Shown here: positions 6,326-12,780 of the stretch, piece by piece
How the letters are laid out: each line of letters starts with the position of its first letter
Position numbering within the stretch: the stretch's first letter is position 1
Notes under the pieces: generated by a model
Told to the model about the DNA's origin: nothing
Database searches by the model: none
What the model saw: the letters and a program-made list of their open reading frames with translations, nothing else
Made by a program: the position numbers and the translations under genes
Assembly (NCBI GenBank): GCA_902493345.1
Contig: CABUPM010000064.1
Coordinates: forward strand, 1 to 12,780
Source of the DNA: an uncultured Eubacteriales bacterium
GTDB taxonomy: Bacteria > Bacillota > Clostridia > Lachnospirales > Bianqueaceae
Direction: 5' to 3'
DNA length: 12,780 bases

Positions 6326-6745
6326 ATGAGCAGAAAGACAGCGCGTGAGCACGCGTTCCGGCTCCTGTTCTCCACGCAGTTTCAGAATGAGAGCGTGGAT
6401 ACGATGCTGGAGAGATATTTAGAGGCGAATCCCGGTGTAGAGCCGGAGGAGAAGGATCTGAACTTTATTCGTACGGAAGTCGCTGGAACCCTTCAGCACC
6501 AGCAGGAGATCAACAAGGAGATCGAGGGAGCTTTGCAGGACTGGAAGCTGAGCCGTCTGTCCCATGTGGATCTGGCGATCCTGCAGATCACGGTCTATGA
6601 GATGCGCTATGAAGAAGAGATCCCTGTGAGCGTCAGCATTAACGAGGCGGTAGAGCTTGCAAAGAAGTACAGCTCGGACGCGGCCCCGGCATTTATCAAT
6701 GGAGTGCTCGGGACCATCGCCGGCCGCCCGGAAGATGAAAAATAA
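6326..6745 (+). CDS. nusB: Transcription antitermination protein NusB
   Basis: NusB binds boxA RNA together with ribosomal protein S10 and promotes antitermination on rRNA operons. The 139-residue, all-helical protein matches the family in length. It has the N-terminal RKTAREHAFRLLF (3-15), the WKLSRLSHVDLAILQITVYE segment (73-92), and the signature INEAVELAKKYSSDAAPAFI (105-124) with NGVLG following. It starts 37 bases after yqhY with a GAGAGGA site. It is followed directly by xseA; folD, which lies between nusB and xseA in B. subtilis, is missing. Confidence 0.97.
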   Translation: MSRKTAREHAFRLLFSTQFQNESVDTMLERYLEANPGVEPEEKDLNFIRTEVAGTLQHQQEINKEIEGALQDWKLSRLSHVDLAILQITVYEMRYEEEIPVSVSINEAVELAKKYSSDAAPAFINGVLGTIAGRPEDEK

Positions 6746-6746
6746 T

Positions 6747-7973
6747 ATGGAGCGTCCGGTATATCGGGTGTCTCAGGTGAATGCGTATGTGAAACGTATG
6801 CTCACACAGGACATTATGCTGTCCAATTTACGCATGACCGGGGAGATCAGCAATTATAAGCGGCATTCCTCCGGTCATTTGTATTTTGCGCTCAAGGATG
6901 CCGGTGCGGCGATCAGTGCCGTGATGTTCGCTTCCGACGCTGCCGCGCTGCGCTTTTTACCAAAAGAAGGGCAGAAGGTCATTGTTCAGGGGATGGTATC
7001 CCTCTATGAAAAAACGGGACAGTACCAGTTTTATGTGCGCAGGATGGAGCCGGATGGAATTGGCGCGCTCTATCAGGCATTTGAGGCATTGAAGCAAAAG
7101 CTGGAGGCGGAGGGACTCTTCGCGCCGGAGAGGAAGCGCCCGATTCCGTCCTATCCGCAGACCGTGGCGATTGTTACATCGCCGACAGGAGCCGCGGTGC
7201 AGGATATGATTCAGATTGCGAGACGGAGGCATCCAGGCATCCGTCTTATTGTTGTACCTGTACTGGTTCAGGGAGAACAGGCGGCCCCTTCCATCGTAAG
7301 AGGCCTGAAGAGAGCGGAGCAAAGCGGAGCGGATACGGTAATTGTCGGAAGAGGCGGCGGATCCATTGAGGATCTGTGGGCTTTTAACGAAGAGAGCGTA
7401 GCCAGAGCCATTGCGGCCTGTGCGGTGCCGGTGATCTCTGCGGTCGGACATGAAACGGATTTTACGATTGCGGATTTTGCGGCGGATTTGCGTGCGCCGA
7501 CGCCGTCCGCGGCGGCAGAGCTTGCGGTCCCCATGGCGGCAGAGCTTTTAGAGGAAGTGCATGGACTGCGCCAGAGGCAGGAGGCGGCTGTATTTCGGAA
7601 GATACAGCAGGAACGGCGTTTCCTGAGTCAGCTGATGGATCGTCCGCTGTACCGCAGCCCGCAGAGGCTGTTGGAAGGCAGAAGACAGGAATTGGATATG
7701 CTTTTGGATAGGGTGCAGTCCGGCATGGCGGGACGTCTGAAGGAGTGGCGCGGCGAGCTGCAGCAATTGGAGCTGCGCCTTGCCTATTTGGATCCCAGAC
7801 ATCCTCTGGAGCGTGGATATGTCTATATGACAAACATGGACGGGCAGATGGTCACTAAGGTACGTGAGGTGCAGTGCGGAGATCAGCTGCGGGTTATTCT
7901 GCAGGATGGTCGCATTACGACACAGGTACAGGAAATACAGGAGGAAAACGATGGAGCAGAAGATGACATTTGA
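6747..7973 (+). CDS. xseA: Exodeoxyribonuclease VII large subunit
   Basis: XseA is the catalytic subunit of exonuclease VII, which degrades single-stranded DNA to oligonucleotides. The 408-residue product has an N-terminal OB-fold (about 5-100, including GEISNYKRHSSGHLYFALKD at 32-51). A catalytic core follows with GRGGGSIEDLWAFN (201-214) and GHETDFTIADFAADLRAPTP (234-253). A long helical region (about 265-345) binds XseB, and the C-terminal LDPRHPLERGY (348-358) is conserved. Two starts are possible: ATG at 6735, overlapping nusB by 11 bases, or ATG at 6747 just after the nusB stop. I prefer 6747, because YRVSQVN then lies near the N-terminus as in the family, but neither has an ideal ribosome site and coupling to nusB is likely. 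Confidence 0.93.
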   Translation: MERPVYRVSQVNAYVKRMLTQDIMLSNLRMTGEISNYKRHSSGHLYFALKDAGAAISAVMFASDAAALRFLPKEGQKVIVQGMVSLYEKTGQYQFYVRRMEPDGIGALYQAFEALKQKLEAEGLFAPERKRPIPSYPQTVAIVTSPTGAAVQDMIQIARRRHPGIRLIVVPVLVQGEQAAPSIVRGLKRAEQSGADTVIVGRGGGSIEDLWAFNEESVARAIAACAVPVISAVGHETDFTIADFAADLRAPTPSAAAELAVPMAAELLEEVHGLRQRQEAAVFRKIQQERRFLSQLMDRPLYRSPQRLLEGRRQELDMLLDRVQSGMAGRLKEWRGELQQLELRLAYLDPRHPLERGYVYMTNMDGQMVTKVREVQCGDQLRVILQDGRITTQVQEIQEENDGAEDDI

Positions 7974-8157
7974 AGAGGCGTTAGAGCGCCTGCGCCAGAT
8001 CACGGAAAAGATGGAGGATCCAGGTATGCCTCTGGCGGAGCTTTCCTCCTTATATAAAGAAGGACGGGAGCTGTACCGATATTGTCAGGAGGCCTTGGAT
8101 CTGACGGAAAAGGAGCTGATCATCCTGACAGGAGGAGAAGCCGATGGAATTCAATGA
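7951..8157 (+). CDS. xseB: Exodeoxyribonuclease VII small subunit
   Basis: XseB is the small helical subunit that binds the XseA coiled coil. The ATG at 7951 has AGGAGG 7-8 bases upstream and gives 68 residues, the usual size. The conserved pattern FEEALERLRQITEKMEDPGM (6-25) is followed by LAELSSLYKEGREL (27-40). The open frame extends back to 7864, but the extra residues overlap xseA and do not resemble the family. It overlaps xseA by 23 bases and ispA by 14 bases. Confidence 0.96.
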   Translation: MEQKMTFEEALERLRQITEKMEDPGMPLAELSSLYKEGRELYRYCQEALDLTEKELIILTGGEADGIQ

Positions 8158-9040
8158 TTTTTTAGCACAGGAGCAGCCGCGTCTGGAGGAGGCGCTCCGG
8201 CAGGCGGTTTCTCATCGGGGACATTATGAAGCCAGAGTATGGGAGGCCATGGAGTATAGCCTTATGGCAGGAGGCAAAAGGATTCGCCCGCTGATGCTGG
8301 AGCTGGCGGCATGGGCTGCTTCGGGACGGCCCGAGGCCATGGAAGAGGTGCGTCCATTTGCGGTAGCGTTGGAGATGATCCATACGTATTCGCTGATTCA
8401 TGATGATCTGCCGGCTATGGACAATGACGATTACCGTCGGGGAAGACTGACCAATCATAAGGTGTATGGAGATGGCATGGCTGTTTTGGCTGGGGACGGA
8501 CTCTTGAATCTGGCGTATGAAACGATGTTGGACGCGGTGGTTCAGGATCCGCGTCCGGGGAGGATTCAGGCGACGGCAACGATCGCTCACGCGGCAGGCC
8601 CGTTGGGAATGGTGGCAGGTCAGACAGCGGATATCCTTGCGGAAGAAGGCCGAGTGACAGAAGAACACTTGGAATATATAGAGAAGAACAAGACGGGCCA
8701 GCTGATTACGGCAGCGCTCGCTGCCGGAGTACAGGCAGCGGACGGAAAACAGGAGCAGGCGCAGGCGGTCTGTGAGGCTGGTATGGCGTTTGGCAGGGCG
8801 TTTCAGATCCAGGACGATCTGTTGGATATAGAAGGAGATCCCGCGATTCTGGGCAAGGCTACGGGGCATGACGCGGAGAATGAGAAGGTGACATTTGTTA
8901 CACTCTATGGGACGGAGGAGGCCAGAAGGCAGGTCAAAGAGCTTTCCGCAAAGGCGGAAGAGGCGCTGAGGGGCTTTGAGAATCCGGCTGGAGAGCTGTT
9001 GAGATATTGGATACGGGAGCTAATATACAGAAAAAAGTAA
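8144..9040 (+). CDS. ispA: Polyprenyl (farnesyl) diphosphate synthase
   Basis: This trans-prenyltransferase condenses isopentenyl diphosphate with dimethylallyl/geranyl diphosphate to make farnesyl (or geranylgeranyl) diphosphate for quinones, undecaprenyl carriers and other isoprenoids. The 298-residue protein has GGKRIRP at 43-49 and the first Asp-rich motif DDLPAMD at 87-93. It also has KTGQLI (183-188) and the second Asp-rich motif DDLLD at 224-228, all expected for magnesium-dependent catalysis. The start overlaps xseB and has AGGAGGAG just upstream. It is followed by dxs, which supplies its precursor pathway. Chain-length specificity cannot be fixed from sequence reading alone. Confidence 0.95.
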   Translation: MEFNDFLAQEQPRLEEALRQAVSHRGHYEARVWEAMEYSLMAGGKRIRPLMLELAAWAASGRPEAMEEVRPFAVALEMIHTYSLIHDDLPAMDNDDYRRGRLTNHKVYGDGMAVLAGDGLLNLAYETMLDAVVQDPRPGRIQATATIAHAAGPLGMVAGQTADILAEEGRVTEEHLEYIEKNKTGQLITAALAAGVQAADGKQEQAQAVCEAGMAFGRAFQIQDDLLDIEGDPAILGKATGHDAENEKVTFVTLYGTEEARRQVKELSAKAEEALRGFENPAGELLRYWIRELIYRKK

Positions 9041-9045
9041 GGTGA
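9039..9045 (+). promoter_or_regulatory. Ribosome binding site supporting the GTG start of dxs
   Basis: AAGGTGA, overlapping the ispA stop, lies 7 bases before the GTG at 9053. No nearby ATG would keep the conserved N-terminus, so GTG is the start. Confidence 0.7.
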
Positions 9046-9052
9046 GAGAATA

Positions 9053-10912
9053 GTGGGTTCCATATTGGATACGATACAAAGCCCGGAAGATGTGCGCAGG
9101 CTGACACAGGAGCAGACGGTGCAGCTTGCGGATGAGATACGGCAGTTCCTGATTTTGAATGTGTCCAGAACGGGAGGGCACTTAAGCGCCAATTTGGGTG
9201 TGGTAGAGCTTACGCTGGCACTCCATCGGCAGTTCCATTCTCCGGAGGATAAGATCATCTTTGATGTGGGGCATCAGGCCTATACGCACAAGATCATTAC
9301 CGGACGCAGGGACCAGTTTTCCAGGCTGCGTCAAAAAGAGGGACTGAGCGGATTTCCCAAGACCGAAGAGAGTCCGCATGATATTTTCAATACAGGGCAT
9401 GCGTCTACTTCGATTTCGGCCGCTTTGGGAATCGCGAAGGCCAGGGATATGAAGGGTGAGGATTACCATGTGGTCGCGGTGATCGGAGATGGAGCGATGA
9501 CTGGCGGAATGACGTATGAGGCCATGAATCAGGCGGGACAGGATAAAACGCCTATGATTGTGGTTCTGAATGATAATCAGATGTCAATCGGGCCCAATGT
9601 GGGCGCCCTCGCGAGACGTATGGGCGTATTGCGCACCAAGAAGAGTTATCTGGATATGAAGCAGCATATGCACATGATTCTGGATAAAACAGAAAGCGGC
9701 GGCGCGCTGAGTAGTTTCCTGAGAACAACCAAACGAAGGATCAAATATTTTCTGTTATCAGGAGTCTACTACGAAGAGCTGGGATTTACGTATCTGGGAC
9801 CGGTAGACGGGCATGACATTGCCGCGTTGGAAAAGGTGTTGGCGCAGGCGAAGCAGCTGCGTGAGCCGGTGTTGGTGCATGTCCGGACAATAAAAGGAAA
9901 GGGGTACCGGCCGGCAGAGCGGGACGCGGCGGCTTTTCATGGCGTCGGCCGATTTGATCCGGAGACAGGAGCCTCCGCCCCGACGGAAGGAGAGAGCTGG
10001 GCGCATGCGGTCGGAAGCCAGCTGGAGAGTTTTGCCAGAGACAATGACAGGATGGCAGTCATTACAGCGGCTATGCCGCTGGGAACCGGCGTACAGCGTT
10101 ACAGCGGTCTGTATCCCAAACAGTTCTATGATGTGGGAATTGCGGAGGAGCATGCGGTTACGTTTGCCGCAGGACTGGCCAAGGGCGGAATCAAACCCTA
10201 TGTGGTGATCTATTCCACGTTTTTGCAGCGCGCATACGATCAGGTGCTGCATGATGTGTGTCTTCAGAACCTGCCGGTAACATTTCTGGTGGATCACGCG
10301 GGAATCGTCGGAGAGGACGGAGAGACACATCAGGGAATTTATGACATCGCGTATCTGGGACATATCCCCAATATGGTCCTGATGGCGCCCTCGGATCGGG
10401 AGGAGCTGTGCCGGATGATGCGTTATGCGGCAGAGTATCCTGGACCGGTATCGATTCGCTATCCCAAGGGAACACTGCCGGCTGAGCCGGGGAGCCGCCG
10501 GCCGGAGATTACATTGGGACAGGGATACTTCACAAGGGAGCCGGAAGGTGCGGATACTTTGATCCTGGCGTTAGGAATCTGCCGACAAAAAGCAGAAGAG
10601 GCGGCAGATCGGCTGGCAGCGCAGGGGATCCGCGTGGCGGTAGCCGATGCCCGTTTTGTACATCTGTCAGATGCATGGCTTACACAGCTGATGGGCCGGT
10701 ATCGGCGGATTGTGACCGTAGAAGATCATGTCGGAACGGATGGATTCGGAGCGGGAATCCGTCTTCAGGCGAACGAACCGGAACGAGTGCGGGTGCTTGC
10801 GCTTCCGGACCGCTTTATTGAACAGGGAAATCGTGAAGTGCTGCTGGAACGCTATAAGATCAGCGTCCGCGGAATTATGGAAATGGTGGAGAAGTGGAAT
10901 GCAGAAGCATAA
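9053..10912 (+). CDS. dxs: 1-deoxy-D-xylulose-5-phosphate synthase
   Basis: Dxs joins pyruvate and glyceraldehyde 3-phosphate to make DXP, the first step of the MEP isoprenoid pathway and also a source for thiamine and pyridoxal. The 619-residue protein is full length. The thiamine diphosphate site is visible as GDGAMTGGMTYEAMNQAG (145-162) with NDN at 173-175. VGHQAYTHKIITGR (72-85) and MSIGPNVGALA (177-187) are conserved. The catalytic glutamate is E365 in GIAEEHAVTF; the next residue is E where many relatives have Q. GEDGETHQG (420-428) is also typical. The start is GTG. Its 3' end overlaps tlyA by 14 bases. Confidence 0.97.
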   Translation: MGSILDTIQSPEDVRRLTQEQTVQLADEIRQFLILNVSRTGGHLSANLGVVELTLALHRQFHSPEDKIIFDVGHQAYTHKIITGRRDQFSRLRQKEGLSGFPKTEESPHDIFNTGHASTSISAALGIAKARDMKGEDYHVVAVIGDGAMTGGMTYEAMNQAGQDKTPMIVVLNDNQMSIGPNVGALARRMGVLRTKKSYLDMKQHMHMILDKTESGGALSSFLRTTKRRIKYFLLSGVYYEELGFTYLGPVDGHDIAALEKVLAQAKQLREPVLVHVRTIKGKGYRPAERDAAAFHGVGRFDPETGASAPTEGESWAHAVGSQLESFARDNDRMAVITAAMPLGTGVQRYSGLYPKQFYDVGIAEEHAVTFAAGLAKGGIKPYVVIYSTFLQRAYDQVLHDVCLQNLPVTFLVDHAGIVGEDGETHQGIYDIAYLGHIPNMVLMAPSDREELCRMMRYAAEYPGPVSIRYPKGTLPAEPGSRRPEITLGQGYFTREPEGADTLILALGICRQKAEEAADRLAAQGIRVAVADARFVHLSDAWLTQLMGRYRRIVTVEDHVGTDGFGAGIRLQANEPERVRVLALPDRFIEQGNREVLLERYKISVRGIMEMVEKWNAEA

Positions 10913-11705
10913 AGAACGGCTGGATGTGAGGATGACAGCGGAGGGACTGGCGCCCTCAAGAGAAAAGGCAAGAGCGATGATCATGTCCGGCAATGTATTT
11001 GTTGACGGTCAGCGGGAGGATAAGGCCGGAACGATGATTCCGGATACGGCAGCCATCACGGTCAAGGGACAGGCATTGCCTTATGTGAGCCGGGGAGGTC
11101 TCAAGCTGGAAAAGGCTATGCAGGTCTTCGGACTGGAGTTAACCGGCTGCGTCTGCATGGATGCCGGAGCCTCAACCGGAGGATTTACGGACTGTATGCT
11201 GCAAAACGGCGCTTCCAAGGTCTATGCCATCGATGTCGGCTATGGTCAGCTGGCGTGGAAGCTGCGGACGGATGAGCGTGTGGTAGTATTAGAGAAGACC
11301 AATGTACGCTATCTGAATGAAGAGCTGGTGCCGGAACTTTGTGATTTTGCGTCTGCGGATCTCTCCTTTATTTCCCTGACTAAGGTGCTGGAGTCTATTG
11401 CCTCCAGAATTCGGGAAGAGGGCAGAATGGTTTGTCTGGTGAAACCGCAGTTTGAGGCAGGCCGGGAAAAGGTCGGGAAAAAGGGTGTGGTCCGGGAGCC
11501 GGAAACCCATGAGGAAGTGCTGAGGATGGTGACGGACTGGGTACAGCAGCATGGTTTTCATATTTTAGGATTGACGTATTCTCCGGTGCGCGGCCCGGAA
11601 GGCAATATTGAATATCTTCTCTACCTGGAGAAAAAAGAAATGCCTGCGCAAGAGTGGACGGACGAGATCAAAAAGGTGGTGAAGGAATCCCATGAAACCC
11701 TCTAA
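10899..11705 (+). CDS. tlyA: TlyA family RNA methyltransferase (hemolysin A family)
   Basis: The 268-residue protein has an N-terminal S4 RNA-binding domain (about 6-62, ending in PYVSRGGLKLEKA at 61-73) and a Rossmann methyltransferase domain. The SAM loop is DAGASTGGFTD (88-98), followed by YAIDVGYGQLAWKLR (109-123), SADLSFISL (152-160) and LVKPQFEAG (180-188). The family methylates 2'-OH of rRNA; TlyA of mycobacteria modifies 16S and 23S rRNA, and B. subtilis YqxC occupies this position. The name hemolysin is historical. The open frame begins at 10728, but that part lies inside dxs. The ATG at 10899 with GGAG about 8 bases upstream matches the family N-terminus. It overlaps nadK by 14 bases. 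Confidence 0.94.
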   Translation: MQKHKERLDVRMTAEGLAPSREKARAMIMSGNVFVDGQREDKAGTMIPDTAAITVKGQALPYVSRGGLKLEKAMQVFGLELTGCVCMDAGASTGGFTDCMLQNGASKVYAIDVGYGQLAWKLRTDERVVVLEKTNVRYLNEELVPELCDFASADLSFISLTKVLESIASRIREEGRMVCLVKPQFEAGREKVGKKGVVREPETHEEVLRMVTDWVQQHGFHILGLTYSPVRGPEGNIEYLLYLEKKEMPAQEWTDEIKKVVKESHETL

Positions 11706-12576
11706 ATTCGTGATTTTGGCGAACCCTTCCAAGGATCCTGAGGGAAAAGAGATAAGGAGAATCAGTGAATATTTGCGGTCCCGTGGGGCACAGGTCTGGG
11801 TGCTTGCCGAAGAGAACGGACAGATCCCCCAAGGAATCGGAGACTGCCCGGTGCTGCAGGAGGAGAAGAAGGTCAGAGAGATGGATATGGCGCTCATCCT
11901 GGGAGGCGATGGGACGATGCTCTCCAGCGCAAGAAGGCTTCACTACTATCACGTACCGATGCTGGGAATCAACCTGGGACATCTGGGCTTTTTGACGGGC
12001 TGTGAAAAAGAAGATTCTCAGCAGGTACTGGAACAGGTGCTTGCCGGAGATTTTCAGGAAGAGGAACGGGTGATGCTGCGGGGCAGAATCGTTCATGCCG
12101 GAGATCAGACGGAGCAGCATTTTACAGGACTGAATGACGCGGCAATTACCCGCGCGGCTTTTTCAAGGATGCTTACGATCGGCGTGGAGGTCGAAGGCAG
12201 GTTTATGGATTACATTCAGGCGGATGGCATGATTGTAGCGACGCCGACAGGATCGACCGGGTATAATCTGTCGGCCGGAGGACCGATTGTCGTGCCCTAT
12301 GCCAGGGCGATTCTCATTACGCCCATCTGTCCTCGTTCGTTGAGCATGCGTTCTGTTGTGATTTCAGAGAAAGAAGAAGTATGCTTCTATGTACTGCCGG
12401 AAGAAGGCGTAGAGAAGCTGCCGGAGCTGATGCTGACTTTGGACGGACAACAGGGATATTCCATCGCCCCGGGGGATAGAGTCTATATCAGCGTGGATCC
12501 GGTCGGAATCCGTCTGGTTCGGACAGTAGAAAATACTTTTTTTGATACATTGAGAAAAAAGCTGTTTAAAGAATAG
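11692..12576 (+). CDS. nadK: NAD kinase
   Basis: NadK phosphorylates NAD to NADP using ATP or polyphosphate in the cytoplasm. The 294-residue protein shows the family's GGDGTML (71-77), GINLGHLGFLT (92-102), the LND motif (147-149) and TPTGSTGYNLSAGGP (184-198), followed by ITPICPRSL (209-217). It starts within the end of tlyA, with AAGGAA shortly upstream, and is followed 13 bases later by argR. The placement between tlyA and argR is common in Clostridia but differs from B. subtilis. Confidence 0.97.
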   Translation: MKPSKFVILANPSKDPEGKEIRRISEYLRSRGAQVWVLAEENGQIPQGIGDCPVLQEEKKVREMDMALILGGDGTMLSSARRLHYYHVPMLGINLGHLGFLTGCEKEDSQQVLEQVLAGDFQEEERVMLRGRIVHAGDQTEQHFTGLNDAAITRAAFSRMLTIGVEVEGRFMDYIQADGMIVATPTGSTGYNLSAGGPIVVPYARAILITPICPRSLSMRSVVISEKEEVCFYVLPEEGVEKLPELMLTLDGQQGYSIAPGDRVYISVDPVGIRLVRTVENTFFDTLRKKLFKE

Positions 12577-12589
12577 GAGGAGCGAAGGA

Positions 12590-12780
12590 ATGAAGGCAGA
12601 CCGTCAGGCAAGGATTTTGGCGCTGATTACAGAGCATCCCATCGAGACACAGGAGGAGCTGGCAGACCGTCTGGTGGCAGAAGGGTTCAAGGTGACGCAG
12701 GCCACAGTATCCAGAGACATCCGTGAGTTGAGACTGACCAAGGTGATTGGCGCGAACGGCAGACAGTGCTACGCCTTTCT
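12590..12780 (+). CDS. argR: Arginine repressor ArgR, N-terminal part (cut by window end)
   Basis: The first 63 residues are present. They form the winged helix-turn-helix DNA-binding domain of ArgR/AhrC, with QEELADRL (21-28) and the recognition helix TQATVSRDIREL (36-47). In the family a C-terminal domain, not visible here, binds arginine and builds hexamers. The repressor controls arginine synthesis and breakdown. AGGAGG at 12575-12580, overlapping the nadK stop, supports the ATG. The position after tlyA/nadK matches the usual order, in which recN would come next. Confidence 0.93.
   Translation, partial: MKADRQARILALITEHPIETQEELADRLVAEGFKVTQATVSRDIRELRLTKVIGANGRQCYAF

Noticed and set aside
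8162..8869. Long minus-strand open frame inside ispA (235 codons), and similar ones inside dxs and tlyA
   Set aside because: These are antisense shadows of well-conserved genes, with no ribosome site or recognisable domain, and their composition mirrors the sense codon pattern.

Overview
The window looks like chromosomal DNA of an endospore-forming Clostridia species, most likely a Lachnospiraceae-type gut anaerobe. The evidence is a complete spoIIIA operon, moderately high GC for a Firmicute, strong purine-rich Shine-Dalgarno sites, and a gene order that closely follows the Bacillus subtilis spoIIIA-yqhY-nusB-xseAB-ispA-dxs-yqxC-argR block. I see no mobile element, CRISPR array, tRNA or rRNA.

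Region 1 (1-871). A minus-strand gene encodes an orphan PD-(D/E)XK-like nuclease. It has a clear sigma-A promoter and a TTG start. Between it and the spoIIIA operon lies a plus-strand intrinsic terminator with no plus-strand gene before it in the window.

Region 2 (872-5820). spoIIIAA, AB, AC, AD, AE, AF, AG and AH are all intact and tightly packed (an 83-base overlap, ATGA overlaps or gaps of about 20 bases at most). They build the mother-cell side of the SpoIIIA-SpoIIQ channel: an AAA-type ATPase (AA), membrane components (AB-AF), a ring protein (AG) and the FliF/YscJ-like partner of SpoIIQ (AH).

Region 3 (5821-12780). A strong sigma-A promoter and a GC-rich leader hairpin precede an Asp23/Gls24 gene (yqhY position). 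Then come nusB, xseA, xseB, ispA, dxs, tlyA, nadK and the start of argR. Most of these overlap or are only a few bases apart, so they probably form one housekeeping operon. It covers transcription antitermination, exonuclease VII, isoprenoid precursor synthesis (Dxs feeding IspA), an S4-domain RNA methyltransferase, NAD kinase and the arginine repressor. Compared with B. subtilis, accBC (before yqhY) and folD (after nusB) are absent and nadK sits between tlyA and argR.

The window is mostly ordinary conserved chromosome. The parts that deserve a second look are the 5' flank (nuclease gene and stray terminator), the spoIIIAA/AB overlap, the divergent SpoIIIAB and the leader hairpin before yqhY. 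I found no convincing new multi-gene system.
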